Positions 32,622 through 41,151 are shown, counted from the first letter of the stretch. The stretch: 64,000 nucleotides of DNA from Oscillospiraceae bacterium (GCA_902791215.1 CADAUZ010000006.1:47021-111020), one strand, 5' to 3'. The notes: a model not told the origin generated them from the sequence alone. Made by a program: numbers and translations.

Positions 32622-34235
32622 TTACCCCCACAGTGCCGTGAGCGTCGGGATCAGCTGCTTTTTGCGGCTCATCATGCCCGGCACAAAGAGATCGTTGTCT
32701 TTCGGCTCGGTGTTGAAGGCCTGGCGGATGATGTCGTCGCTGCCCACATAGAGAAGGTGCGAGCCTTCGGAAAGCACGTCCGTGAGCATGAGGATCACGA
32801 TGTCAAACTCGTTTTTCACGCGCAGCTCGTCCATGAACTTCAAAAGCTCGTCCTTGCGGGAGAGGTAGGCATCGGCGCCGACGCAGGTGATCTGGCTCAC
32901 GCCGAGATTCTTTTCGGCGATGTGGAACTGCTTGTAGTCGGTGCGGAAGAGCTCCTCGGCGCTCTTGCCGTCCACCCCGGCGGAGGTGAAGAGGGACTTG
33001 CCCAGCTCCTCCACGGACACCTTCGCGATACGGGCCAGGCGCGAGGCCATGGCGATGTCTTTCTTGGTGCAGGTGGGGGACTTGAACATGACGGTGTCCG
33101 ACAGGATCGCCGCGCACATAAGGCCCGCCATGGCGGGGGAGGGCATGACGCCGTACTCCTGGTACATGGCGGTGAGGATCGTGTTGGTGGAGCCGACCGG
33201 CTCATTGCGCACCGCTACCGGCATCTTGGTCTGGATGTCCGCCAGGCGGTGGTGGTCGATGATGCCCATGATCTCCACCTGCTCAAGCCCCGGCACGGAC
33301 TGGGACGCCTCGTTGTGGTCCACCAGCACCACGCGCTTGCTCCGGGGGCGCAGCATGTGGTAACGTGAGAGCGTGCCCACCACATGCTCGTTCTCGTCCA
33401 GCACGGGGTAGTAGTGATAGCGGTTGTTGATGAGCGTCTCGCGTACGTCGTCCACATAGTCCGACAGGTGGAAGGAGATCAGGCCCTCCGTCTGGCAGAA
33501 GCGGGACACGGGGATGCCTTGGAAAATGAGACGGGCTACCTGCCGGGCGTTCAGGGGTGTGGAGATGATGCAGGTGGGCAGCGTGCAGTCGGCCAGCTCC
33601 TGGGGCACCTCCGTCTGGCAGAGGATCAGGCAGCCGACCCCGGCCTCCAGCGCTCTCTGGATGATCTCCGGCTGGTCGCCGCAGATGAGGATGCTGTCCT
33701 TGCTGGTAAAGCTTGCGTCGTCGAAGGCCTTGGGCAGGGCGATGGTCACCTTGCCGGAGATGGTCTCGGTGATGTTGGAGTACTCATTGACAAGCCGCCC
33801 CTCCAGAACGCTGATGAGGTTAAACAGCGGCAGCTCCTCCACCTGGCAGTCGAAGACGTTACTGAGCTCGTATGCGGCGATGTCCCCGGTGGAGAGCATG
33901 CCGTAGAGCGTGCCGTCGTCGTTGAGGATGGGGATGGCGGAGAGCTTGGCGTCGCGCATGCTGCGCCAGGCGAGATCCAGCGTCACGGAGCTGTTGAGCT
34001 CGGGCGGACGGTCGAAGTCCAGATCTGAGACCTGGGCGCGCATGTTCTGTATGTACATGGGCGGCTCGAAGCCGAAGCGGTCGAGCATGCGCTGGGTCTC
34101 GTCGTTGATGGCGCCGATGCGCACGGCCTTATACTCCCGGTCACCCAGGGCGTTGCGCAGATTGGCATAGGCCATGGAGGCAACAATGGAGTCCGTATCG
34201 GGATTGCGGTGCCCGCAGACATAAATATCACTCAT
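32622..34235 (-). CDS. CBS/DRTGG-containing manganese-dependent inorganic pyrophosphatase
   Basis: A 537-residue family II pyrophosphatase hydrolysing PPi to two phosphates. The DHH domain shows CGHRNPDTDSI at the N-terminus, VLVDHNEASQ and IDHHRLAD (DHH motif) further on, and a DHHA2 domain with the ending SRKKQLIPTL. Between are a first CBS domain, a DRTGG domain and a second CBS domain (~70-290), the usual regulatory insert controlled by adenine nucleotides. I chose ATG 34235 since GGAGG lies eight bases before it; an in-frame ATG at 34250 adds five residues. It leads an operon with dapF. Confidence 0.95.
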   Translation of the reverse strand: MSDIYVCGHRNPDTDSIVASMAYANLRNALGDREYKAVRIGAINDETQRMLDRFGFEPPMYIQNMRAQVSDLDFDRPPELNSSVTLDLAWRSMRDAKLSAIPILNDDGTLYGMLSTGDIAAYELSNVFDCQVEELPLFNLISVLEGRLVNEYSNITETISGKVTIALPKAFDDASFTSKDSILICGDQPEIIQRALEAGVGCLILCQTEVPQELADCTLPTCIISTPLNARQVARLIFQGIPVSRFCQTEGLISFHLSDYVDDVRETLINNRYHYYPVLDENEHVVGTLSRYHMLRPRSKRVVLVDHNEASQSVPGLEQVEIMGIIDHHRLADIQTKMPVAVRNEPVGSTNTILTAMYQEYGVMPSPAMAGLMCAAILSDTVMFKSPTCTKKDIAMASRLARIAKVSVEELGKSLFTSAGVDGKSAEELFRTDYKQFHIAEKNLGVSQITCVGADAYLSRKDELLKFMDELRVKNEFDIVILMLTDVLSEGSHLLYVGSDDIIRQAFNTEPKDNDLFVPGMMSRKKQLIPTLTALWG

Positions 34236-34354
34236 GAAAAATTCCTCCATAAACGGGTCATGATAAGGCCATTATACCCAATGGCGTGTCGACTTGCAAG
34301 TATCTTAAAAATCCTTAAATCCCGCCCCGATCTCTTTTTGCCGGGTGTGGGACA

Positions 34355-34363
34355 TGGTATAAT
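34355..34363 (+). promoter_or_regulatory. Extended -10 promoter before the M3 peptidase
   Basis: TGGTATAAT (extended -10). No good -35 box is seen. It lies 78 bases before the ATG. Confidence 0.4.
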
Positions 34364-34381
34364 CAGTGCGTAAATCGCGGA

Positions 34382-34424
34382 GCGATACCTTCACTTTCCG
34401 CTTTCCACTTTTCACTTTCTTATC
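34382..34424. repeat. Half copy of the GTGGAAAGTGGA repeat
   Basis: CTTCACTTTCCGCTTTCCAC then TTTTCACTTTC matches the right arm of the element at 12398-12514. Confidence 0.55.
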
Positions 34425-34440
34425 TAAAGGGGGGAGCTTC

Positions 34441-36159
34441 ATGCTCAAAAAACTCACGGCGGTGCTTGCGGTTCTTCTCGCGGCACTGATGCTCTGCGGC
34501 GCGGCTCTGCCGAACGGCTGGTATAACGAAGACGGGACGGACGTGTCCCTGCGTTTTGCGGACATGCCCTACGCGCGGCCCAATGCGGAGGCCATGCGCG
34601 TCCTTGCCGACCGGCTCACCGATGTGCTGGCAAATGCCGGCGGCTACCGGCGGGCGGTGGAGCTGCTCGATCAGATGTTCACGGACTATTACAGCGCCAA
34701 CACCATGTTCACCATCGCCGATATCCGCAGCTGCCAGGATCTCACAAACGAATACTGGGCGGCCGAGTACGGCGCGTGCATGTCCGCGCTGACTCAGATC
34801 AACCAGATCATGGAGGATGTGTATCTCGCCTGCGGCGCGTCTCCTTACGGGGAGAAGCTCGAGCGGGAGTATTTCGGCGAGGGCTTCATGGCCGAATACG
34901 GCGAGAATGCCGAGAGCATGCTGTCGGAAAAATACGTGGCCCTGATCGAGCAGGAAAACGAGCTGCTGATGGCCTACCGCGAGGCTGTTGCGTCGCCCAC
35001 CATACCGGTAAACGGCACGGAGGTCCCGATGAGCGATGTCATGTATGATGTCTGGGATGAGCGGGAATATAACGCTCTGCTGGACGCCTACTATGAAAAA
35101 TACAACCCCATCCTGGGCGAGCTTTACCTGCGTCTGATGGAAGTGCGCAAGGCGCAGGCGGCCGAGCTCGGCTACTCAGGCTATGGGGAAATGATGTTCG
35201 ACATCGGCTTTGACCGGGATTTTTCCGTGGAGGATGGCCGTGCCTTCCTCGAGAGCGTGAAGACCCACATCCTCCCGGTCTACGCCCGGCGCATGGACAG
35301 CGACCGTCAATATGATCTCATGGAGGGCTACGTGTCGGAGGATCAACTTTACGGCGTGTTGGAGACCGTGGCCTACGGTCTCGGCGGAGAGATCGCCCAA
35401 GCCTATGATTTCATGCGCGCCCACGAGCTGAGTGATCTTGCCATGAGCGATGTCAAGGCCGACATGTCCTATCAGGCCTATCTCGATGACTACGACGCGC
35501 CCTTCCTCTTTGCCAATCCCTACGGCGACAGGACCGATGTGATCACCGTCACGCATGAGTTCGGCCACTATGCCGAGGCCTACATGAGCTACGGCGTTTA
35601 CCGCAGCATGGATCTTGCCGAGGTCTTTTCCCAGGCCATGCAGTATCTGAGCCTGAACAAGCTGCGCGGCGTGCTGGGGGAGCAGGGTACGAACGATCTG
35701 CGTCTGCTGAATCTGTACGATACGCTCGATACTCTCGTGTGGCAGTCGGCCTACGCCGAATTTGAGGCCCGGGCTTATGCCATGCCGGAGCCGACGGTCG
35801 AAAAACTGAACGCCCTCATGGAGGACATCGGCAGGGAGTACGGCTTGAACCCCGAAAACGACCAGGGCTTCAAGTTCTGGTGGATCGATGTGCCCCACCT
35901 GTTCGAGCAGCCCTTCTATGTGATCAGCTACCCGGTGTCCGCCTGCTGCGCGCTGGAGATCTACGAACACGAACTCAAGGACGGCAGCGGCCTCAACGAT
36001 TATCTGCGTCTTGTGGACAGCGAGGAGATCGGCATTATCGGCGCGGCCAAGGGCGCGGGCCTGCAAAACCCCGTCACGGATGAGCGTGTACGGGATGTCG
36101 CGGATTTCATGGACAGGCAGCTTGCGGCGGATTTCCCGAACAGGCGGCTCGCGGCGTAA
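34441..36159 (+). CDS. Secreted M3-family metallo-endopeptidase
   Basis: A 572-residue protein. A signal peptide is clear at the N-terminus (LTAVLAVLLAALMLCGAALP). The zinc motif HEFGH lies at about residue 371 in ITVTHEFGHYAEAYMSYG, with the downstream helix carrying the third ligand (DLAEVFSQAMQYL). This fits the M3 oligoendopeptidase family, which is usually cytosolic, so the export signal is notable. GGGGGGAG precedes the ATG; an upstream open frame to 34366 has no RBS. It stands alone and its 3' side has a 150-bp MITE-like repeat. Confidence 0.87.
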   Translation: MLKKLTAVLAVLLAALMLCGAALPNGWYNEDGTDVSLRFADMPYARPNAEAMRVLADRLTDVLANAGGYRRAVELLDQMFTDYYSANTMFTIADIRSCQDLTNEYWAAEYGACMSALTQINQIMEDVYLACGASPYGEKLEREYFGEGFMAEYGENAESMLSEKYVALIEQENELLMAYREAVASPTIPVNGTEVPMSDVMYDVWDEREYNALLDAYYEKYNPILGELYLRLMEVRKAQAAELGYSGYGEMMFDIGFDRDFSVEDGRAFLESVKTHILPVYARRMDSDRQYDLMEGYVSEDQLYGVLETVAYGLGGEIAQAYDFMRAHELSDLAMSDVKADMSYQAYLDDYDAPFLFANPYGDRTDVITVTHEFGHYAEAYMSYGVYRSMDLAEVFSQAMQYLSLNKLRGVLGEQGTNDLRLLNLYDTLDTLVWQSAYAEFEARAYAMPEPTVEKLNALMEDIGREYGLNPENDQGFKFWWIDVPHLFEQPFYVISYPVSACCALEIYEHELKDGSGLNDYLRLVDSEEIGIIGAAKGAGLQNPVTDERVRDVADFMDRQLAADFPNRRLAA

Positions 36160-36165
36160 AATTGG

Positions 36166-36315
36166 GGCGCGTTGCAAAATGCGAAAACATGTCATTCCGA
36201 ACCAGTGACCGATGTCACTGGTGTGGGAATCCGTCTCTTTTATGAAAGGAAAAACGGATTGCCACGACCAGTTTGAGAACTGGTCTCGCAATGACAGCGC
36301 ATTTTGCAACGCGCC
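36166..36315. repeat. 150-bp MITE-like element with perfect 18-bp terminal inverted repeats
   Basis: GGCGCGTTGCAAAATGCG at 36166-36183 is the exact reverse complement of 36298-36315. Inside, TGTCATT (36190) pairs with AATGACA (36290), CCAGTGAC with GTCACTGG, GAATCCGT with ACGGATT, and GACCAG with CTGGTC, giving a cloverleaf-like fold. No gene is inside. T5 follows the right arm. Confidence 0.85.
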
Positions 36316-36321
36316 TTTTTC

Positions 36322-36570
36322 TCACCCAAACAGCCCGCGCTTGACGTATGGGGATGTTTCACCCGAGAGATACCGGTAGCCGGTCTTGTCGATCTCCTGC
36401 CGGAGCGCTTCCAGGTCGACCGCATCCTCGGTCAGAAAGCTTGCTTCGCCCTTCTTGTGGGAGGCGCTGACTTTCTTTGCGCCGGGGATGGCCTTGCGGA
36501 TCGTCTCGCAGATATGGGCCTCGCACATGGTACAGGCCATGCCGTCGATTTTCAGTACGGTTCGGTTCAT
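36322..36570 (-). CDS. Heavy-metal-associated (CopZ-like) domain protein
   Basis: An 82-residue metallochaperone-like protein. The metal-binding motif GMACTMC places cysteines at residues 13 and 16. The remainder follows the ferredoxin-like HMA fold (VDLEALRQEIDKTGYRY). It probably binds Cu+ or another soft metal ion and hands it to a partner; none is adjacent. I chose ATG at 36570 (AAAGGA eight bases upstream) over the longer frame to 36588. A short inverted repeat sits just upstream and may be an operator for a metal-responsive regulator. Confidence 0.85.
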   Translation of the reverse strand: MNRTVLKIDGMACTMCEAHICETIRKAIPGAKKVSASHKKGEASFLTEDAVDLEALRQEIDKTGYRYLSGETSPYVKRGLFG

Positions 36571-36590
36571 GATCGTTGTCCTTTCCAAAA

Positions 36591-36606
36591 GTTAGTTTTA
36601 ACTAAC
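36591..36606. promoter_or_regulatory. Candidate metalloregulator operator
   Basis: GTTAGTT-TT-AACTAAC, a 7-bp inverted repeat 20 bases upstream of the CopZ-like ATG. The GTTAG...CTAAC shape resembles DtxR-family sites. No regulator gene is adjacent. Confidence 0.4.
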
Positions 36607-36990
36607 CCAAGTATATCACAACAAGCGAAAAAAGAAAAGAAGGATTTTACAAAGCCGTAACAGAAACGAGCTTATGTATGAAACAACTCTTTGGTATTCT
36701 ATACTCGCAAGCAGGAAAGAACTTCATAAAAGGAATCTTCCTTAACACACAGCAGAGTGGTCAGGCACTCTGCTTTTGTTATATTTTAAGTGATCGCATT
36801 CGTTAATCATGCAGGGGACGACGTCTTGGCATCCCGTGCGGAACAATCCTATATTATGAATAGATGTACGGCGAAATCGTTTCTTTGGTTACGAAATCGC
36901 CGTACATCTTTACTGCTATTTTTACTTTCTCAGCCGGGCTGCCGGGGCGTCAGCCCCTACAGTTATGATTCAGGAAGCCGCGTAAATCCG
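36607..36990. other. 384-base non-coding gap
   Basis: No credible gene seen. It has a terminator-like hairpin at 36751-36779, a 13-bp stem AGATGTACGGCGA / TCGCCGTACATCT at roughly 36863-36915, and fragments of GC-rich words (GCAGGGGACGACG, CGGGGCGTCAGCCCC) typical of dispersed repeats. A 42-codon frame at 36678-36806 lacks a convincing RBS. Confidence 0.6.
36751..36779 (+). terminator. Terminator-like hairpin in the gap
   Basis: AGCAGAGTG (36751-36759) pairs with CACTCTGCT (36766-36774), then TTTTGTT. No plus-strand gene lies directly upstream. Confidence 0.55.
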
Positions 36991-38175
36991 TTATTTAATC
37001 TGTTCCTTCACTTCCCGCAGGCTTAACCCCTGTTCCCGCGCGATTTTTGCCAGATCCTCGTATTCGAGCTTTTCACGTTTCACGCCCCAGCCCTCGGCCT
37101 GCTTGACCGTCACCTTGCCCCAGGGCGTCTGCGCGTTTCGGAAAGAGCGTCCGAGACTGTGCCGGGAGAGCCAATGCTGACGCACACCGAGCGTCGAGGT
37201 GTGCTTGAAGATACACTGAAGCAGCGCGTCACTCTGCTCGAACTTGCCGAGCACCGACAGCATGACACCCGGGCGGTTTTTTTTCATGCCGATAGGCGTC
37301 GTCCATACATCGAGGGCTCCGGCTTCAAAGAGACGTTCCATGGCAAAACCGATCTCCTCACCGCTCATGTCGTCAATATTGCAGCACAGTTCCGTCACGT
37401 CCTCCGGAGCGTCCGGCCCTTCGCCCAGCAGGACACGCACGGCGTTGAGGCGTTCAAACTCCTTCGTCCCCATGCCGTAACCGCATTTTTCCACGCGCAT
37501 CACCGGCACACTCTCATAGCGCCCGGCAAAGTAGCGCACCAGCGCAGCACCCGTCGGGGTGCAAAGCTCGGTTTTGATCTCTCCCTCATACCAGGGCAGA
37601 TCCCGCAGGAGAATTTCCGTGGCAGGCGCGGGTACAGGCAAAATGCCGTGAGCGCATTTGACCGTGCCGCCGCCCACGTTGATGGGGGAGCAGATCACGG
37701 ACTCGGGTCTGAGCTTCTCCATCAGCAGGCACACGCCCACCACGTCCGCCACTGCGTCAATGGTGCCGACCTCGTGGAAATGGATGTGCTCCATGTCCTG
37801 CCCGTGTACCTCACTCTCGGCTCCGGCAATGGAATCAAAGACAGAGCGGGCATTGTCCCGCACGTCTTCTGACAGCGGCATGCCGTCGATCAATTCCCGA
37901 ATCTCTTTGATGCCGTTGTGATGATGGTGGTGATACTCGTCGTTGTGATGGTGTTCGTGGCCTTCTTCCTCGCCGTTGATAGTGACGTGGACATGCAGGC
38001 CCTTCACGCCGCACTTTGTCTCCTGCTCGGCGGTGACGACGGCCTTTCCGGCGAGGGCTTCATTGATTTCACGCAGAAACTCCGCCTGTCCCTGTTCGTC
38101 CAGTAAATCCAGCAGGGCGCTCGTCAGCATGTCGCCGGCAACACCCATGCCGCAGTCAATGTACAGTGTTCTCAT
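36991..38175 (-). CDS. larC: Nickel-pincer cofactor biosynthesis protein LarC
   Basis: A 394-residue CTP-dependent cyclometallase that inserts nickel into the pyridinium dithiocarboxylate precursor. It begins TLYIDCGMGVAGDMLTSALLDLL, the family start, and has a His-rich stretch HEHHHNDEYHHHHHN at ~75-90 that would store nickel. C-terminal RRNAQTPWGKVTVK-type sequence (SFRNAQTPWGKV) is conserved. Unlike Lactobacillus plantarum, where LarC is split by a programmed frameshift, it is one continuous frame here. Its start overlaps the larE stop by four bases. Last gene of larB-larE-larC. Confidence 0.94.
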   Translation of the reverse strand: MRTLYIDCGMGVAGDMLTSALLDLLDEQGQAEFLREINEALAGKAVVTAEQETKCGVKGLHVHVTINGEEEGHEHHHNDEYHHHHHNGIKEIRELIDGMPLSEDVRDNARSVFDSIAGAESEVHGQDMEHIHFHEVGTIDAVADVVGVCLLMEKLRPESVICSPINVGGGTVKCAHGILPVPAPATEILLRDLPWYEGEIKTELCTPTGAALVRYFAGRYESVPVMRVEKCGYGMGTKEFERLNAVRVLLGEGPDAPEDVTELCCNIDDMSGEEIGFAMERLFEAGALDVWTTPIGMKKNRPGVMLSVLGKFEQSDALLQCIFKHTSTLGVRQHWLSRHSLGRSFRNAQTPWGKVTVKQAEGWGVKREKLEYEDLAKIAREQGLSLREVKEQIK

Positions 38176-38927
38176 TTGCTTTTCTCCCTCGGGGTCGGGT
38201 CAAGGCTGACCTCGGAATAGTAAGGCGCGAGCGCCGCTTTGATCTCGTCCATGCGCCGTGCGGCTTCGCCGTGCTGTTCGGCGATGAACTGGAGCTTTGC
38301 CGCGCCGTCCATCGTGCGCACGCGAAAATCCGTAAAGCCCATCCGGAACAGGGCGTCTTCGCTCTGCTCCACGGCGTGGAGTTTCTCGGCGGTGATGGCC
38401 TCACCTGTCGGAATGCGCGTGGCGAGGCACGCATAGGCGGGCTTGGACCAGGTGAAAAGCCCGGCCTCTCTGGAAAGCTCCCGCACCTTCGCCTTCGTGA
38501 TGCCGCACGTGCGCAGGGGGGACAGCACCCCTTCCTCGCCCAGTGCCTTATAACCGGGACGGTCGGAGATGTCGTCGCTGGCATTGGTCCCGTCAATAAC
38601 AAGCGAAAACCCATCCTGTGCGGCGGCAGCCTTTATGGTTGACATAATCGCTTTCTTGCAGTAATAGCAGCGGTTTGCCGGATTGGCGGCGACCTGGGGA
38701 TCACGCAGCGGATCGGCGGTCAGCACTGTGACCTCGGCCCCCAGCTCCCGCGCGAGCCGCAGCGCGTCGCGGTATTCAAACTCCGGCTGAAAGGGAGACT
38801 TGACGTAGTACACCCCCAGCTTTTCCGCCCACTTTAGCCCCGCGTACAGCAGATACGATGAATCCACCCCGCCGGAGAAGGCCAGCGCCACGCGCGGATG
38901 CTGTGTGAAAAAATCTTTGAGTTCCAT
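38172..38927 (-). CDS. larE: ATP-dependent sacrificial sulfur transferase LarE
   Basis: A 251-residue PP-loop protein that adenylylates and sulfurates the carboxylates of the pincer precursor. The PP-loop is FSGGVDSSYLLY at ~19-30; NRCYYCKKAI follows; SKPAYACLATRIPTG holds the Cys that in L. plantarum LarE is the sacrificial sulfur donor. The other cysteines are not arranged as an obvious three-Cys cluster, so I infer the sacrificial type. I chose ATG 38927 over TTG 38936, though its RBS is weak. It lies within the larB-larE-larC operon. Confidence 0.93.
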   Translation of the reverse strand: MELKDFFTQHPRVALAFSGGVDSSYLLYAGLKWAEKLGVYYVKSPFQPEFEYRDALRLARELGAEVTVLTADPLRDPQVAANPANRCYYCKKAIMSTIKAAAAQDGFSLVIDGTNASDDISDRPGYKALGEEGVLSPLRTCGITKAKVRELSREAGLFTWSKPAYACLATRIPTGEAITAEKLHAVEQSEDALFRMGFTDFRVRTMDGAAKLQFIAEQHGEAARRMDEIKAALAPYYSEVSLDPTPREKSK

Positions 38928-38928
38928 A

Positions 38929-39681
38929 TCAATCAAGATGGTTTATCATACTCGCCATGTACCCCGCGCCGAAGCCGTTATCGATGTTCACCACCGACAC
39001 GCCGCTTGCGCAGGAGTTGAGCATCGAAAGCAGCGCCGCGATGCCGCCGAGGCTTGCCCCGTAGCCGACGCTTGTGGGAACCGCAATGACCGGGCAGTCG
39101 GCAAGCCCGCCGATGACCGAGGGCAGCGCCCCCTCCATGCCCGCCACAGCGACGATCACGCGGGCGGACATGATGATGTCCATGTGGCTGAGTAAGCGGT
39201 GGATGCCGGAAACGCCCACATCATAGAGGCGCACGACCTCATTGCCCAGCACCTCCGCTGTGACGGCAGCCTCCTCGGCAACCGGTATATCGCTGGTGCC
39301 GCCGGTTGCGACCACCACGCGGCCCTTTCCCGTGGGCTTCGGCAGCTCGCCGATCACGCCGGTCTTCGAGAGCTCGTCGTATTTAAGCGGCAGTTCAGCG
39401 CCCACAAAATCCGCCGCCTCTTTTGTCAGGCGCGTGATGAGGACCGTCTGCTGCCCATTTTTCACCATGGCCTGGGCGATACCCAGGATGTGCTCCTTCG
39501 TCTTGCCCGCGCCGTAGATCACCTCCGGCACGCCCTGGCGGATGCCGCGGTGAAAGTCCACCTTGGCATATTCGCCGATCTCCTGAAAAGGCTGCATCTT
39601 GAGCTTCAAAGCCGCATCCTCGGGGCTGACTGTCCCGGCGGCGACCTCGTGAAGCAGCGCCGTCATCTCCGTTTTGTCCAT
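38929..39681 (-). CDS. larB: Nickel-pincer cofactor biosynthesis protein LarB
   Basis: A 250-residue enzyme that carboxylates nicotinic acid adenine dinucleotide, the first step of nickel-pincer cofactor synthesis. The N-terminal half is helical; the PurE-like C-terminal half shows KYDELSKTGVIGELP, VVATGGTSDIPVAEEAA, VAGMEGALPSVIGGL and IAVPTSVGYGAS, all typical of LarB. GGGAGG precedes the ATG; the longer frame to 39792 enters the intergenic region. It leads the operon. No larA (racemase) is visible in the window. Confidence 0.95.
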   Translation of the reverse strand: MDKTEMTALLHEVAAGTVSPEDAALKLKMQPFQEIGEYAKVDFHRGIRQGVPEVIYGAGKTKEHILGIAQAMVKNGQQTVLITRLTKEAADFVGAELPLKYDELSKTGVIGELPKPTGKGRVVVATGGTSDIPVAEEAAVTAEVLGNEVVRLYDVGVSGIHRLLSHMDIIMSARVIVAVAGMEGALPSVIGGLADCPVIAVPTSVGYGASLGGIAALLSMLNSCASGVSVVNIDNGFGAGYMASMINHLD

Positions 39682-39739
39682 AGTCTGACCTCCCGTGCAA
39701 GTGTACAGTGCCTGTATTTTAATCCACTTTCCCCTTATA

Positions 39740-39759
39740 TGCAAGCATTTAAACTTGCA
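39740..39759. promoter_or_regulatory. Inverted repeat between larB and the EamA gene
   Basis: TGCAAG-N8-CTTGCA (39740-39745 and 39754-39759), overlapping the -35 region of the rightward promoter. A possible operator for either gene. Confidence 0.4.
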
Positions 39760-39784
39760 CGCTGTCAGTATAAGCTGGTATAAT
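39755..39784 (+). promoter_or_regulatory. Promoter of the first EamA transporter
   Basis: TTGCAC (39755-39760), 18-base spacer, TATAAT (39779-39784) with an extended TGG before it. Confidence 0.65.
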
Positions 39785-39819
39785 GCGCCCATCCCGCATG
39801 ATAAAGAGAGGATGCACCC

Positions 39820-40677
39820 ATGAAAGAACTCTCCCCGCGCGCACAGATCGTGCTGTCCATGCTGATCTTCGGCACCATCGGCCTCTTCCGGCGTTGGATC
39901 CCGTTTCCCTCAAGCGTCGTGGCGCTGGCCCGGTCGGTGATCGGCCTTTTGTTCCTGCTTGCTGTTCGCGCTTTGCGCCACGATCCCGTCGACCGCGCGG
40001 CGGTGAAGAAGAACCTCTGGCGCCTGCTGATCCCCGGCGCGTTTCTGGGCATCAACTGGATCTGCCTCTTTGAGGCGTACAACTACACCTCCGTCGCCGC
40101 CGCCACCATGTGCTACTACATGGCCCCGGTGTTCATCATCCTGCTGTCCCCGCTGGTGTTCGGCGAGAGGATCACCCTGCGCAAGGGCGTGTGCGCCGCC
40201 GTTGCGGTGTTCGGGATGGTGCTGGTGTCGGACGTGCTCACGACCGGACTGCACGGGGCGAAGGGCCTGGCCTTCGGTCTTGTCGCCGCGGCGCTCTATG
40301 CCGCCATCGTCATCATAAACCGTACCCTCCGGGACATCTCCGGCGAGGACCGGACCGTGATCCAGTTTGCCGTCTCCGCCGCCGTGATGCTGCCCTACGT
40401 GCTGCTGACCGAGGATGTGACCGCCCTGCACTTTACCCCGTCGGTCACGGCCCTGCTGCTCATCGTCGGCATAGTGCACACGGGCATCGCCTATGTGCTC
40501 TACTTCGGGAGCATCGCCCATGTCCCGGCCCAGACCGCGGCGCTTTTGAGCTATCTTGATCCGGTGGTGGCGGTCCTGCTGTCGCTGCTGGTTTTGAAGG
40601 AGCCGATGAGCGTTACGGCCATGATCGGCGCGGCGCTGGTCATCGGGGCCATGATCGTCAGCGAGCTGAGGGATTGA
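39820..40677 (+). CDS. EamA/DMT-superfamily transporter, copy 1
   Basis: A 285-residue membrane protein with about ten helices arranged as two EamA repeats. The N-terminal LSMLIFGTIGLFRRWIPFPSS, the central TLRKGVCAAVAVFGMVLVSD and the C-terminal ALLSYLDPVVAVLLSLLVLKEPMS segments are typical. Such proteins export amino acids, metabolites or drugs, but the substrate cannot be told. It is divergent from larB over a 138-base gap that has a good promoter and an inverted repeat. It is followed by a VOC gene with its own promoter. Confidence 0.92.
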   Translation: MKELSPRAQIVLSMLIFGTIGLFRRWIPFPSSVVALARSVIGLLFLLAVRALRHDPVDRAAVKKNLWRLLIPGAFLGINWICLFEAYNYTSVAAATMCYYMAPVFIILLSPLVFGERITLRKGVCAAVAVFGMVLVSDVLTTGLHGAKGLAFGLVAAALYAAIVIINRTLRDISGEDRTVIQFAVSAAVMLPYVLLTEDVTALHFTPSVTALLLIVGIVHTGIAYVLYFGSIAHVPAQTAALLSYLDPVVAVLLSLLVLKEPMSVTAMIGAALVIGAMIVSELRD

Positions 40678-40702
40678 CCGCGGGCTGCGGATTTTGTATA
40701 AT
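40674..40702 (+). promoter_or_regulatory. Promoter of the VOC gene
   Basis: TTGACC (40674-40679), 17-base spacer, TATAAT (40697-40702). The -35 box starts inside the stop codon of the EamA gene. Confidence 0.85.
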
Positions 40703-40730
40703 GGACAAAATCGAAAGGGGAGGGCAGGCC

Positions 40731-41096
40731 ATGTTCACCTTCAACCATTTTAACTTCAACGTCTTCGATCTGGAGCGCAGCCTGAAATTCTATGACGAGG
40801 CACTTGGCCTCAAGCCCGTGCGGGAGAAAAACGCTGCCGACGGGCACTATAAAATCGTCTTTCTCGGTGACGGGAAAAGCCCCTTCCAGCTCGAGCTGAC
40901 CTGGCTTCGCGACCGCACGGAGCCCTACGATCTGGGCGAGCAGGAATACCACCTGGCCTTCATGGCGGAAAACTTCGACGCCGCTCATGAAAAGCATAAG
41001 GCCATGGGCTGCATCTGCTTTGAAAACCCGGAAATGGGCATCTACTTCCTCGAGGACCCGGACGGGTATTGGATCGAAATTATACCGAAGAGATAA
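40731..41096 (+). CDS. VOC-family protein (glyoxalase I-like)
   Basis: A 121-residue single vicinal-oxygen-chelate unit. The metal ligands of glyoxalase I are in place: His6 in FNHFNFNV, Glu in QLELTW near 60, His in EYHLAF near 76 and Glu in YWIEIIP near the end. The N-terminal ERSLKFYDEALGLKPV is the family signature. It may be a lactoylglutathione-lyase-like enzyme detoxifying methylglyoxal, but thiol partner and substrate are not shown. I chose ATG 40731 because GGGGAGG precedes it; the longer frame to 40674 overlaps the promoter. Monocistronic. Confidence 0.9.
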   Translation: MFTFNHFNFNVFDLERSLKFYDEALGLKPVREKNAADGHYKIVFLGDGKSPFQLELTWLRDRTEPYDLGEQEYHLAFMAENFDAAHEKHKAMGCICFENPEMGIYFLEDPDGYWIEIIPKR

Positions 41097-41098
41097 AA

Positions 41099-41138
41099 CA
41101 GCAAGAGCGCGGAGCAACTTTGCCCCGCGCTCTTGCTG
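41099..41138 (-). terminator. Terminator between the VOC and ROK genes
   Basis: A 14-bp stem (41099-41112 with 41125-41138). On the minus strand it is followed by TGTTTTATC, so it serves mainly the ROK gene; the plus side has few Ts. Confidence 0.75.
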
Positions 41139-41151
41139 CGTAAGCGCTTGA

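Noticed and set aside
36678..36806. 42-codon plus-strand frame in the 384-base gap, starting MKQLFGILYS
   Set aside because: The RBS is weak, and its last third coincides with a terminator-like hairpin, so it is probably not a gene.
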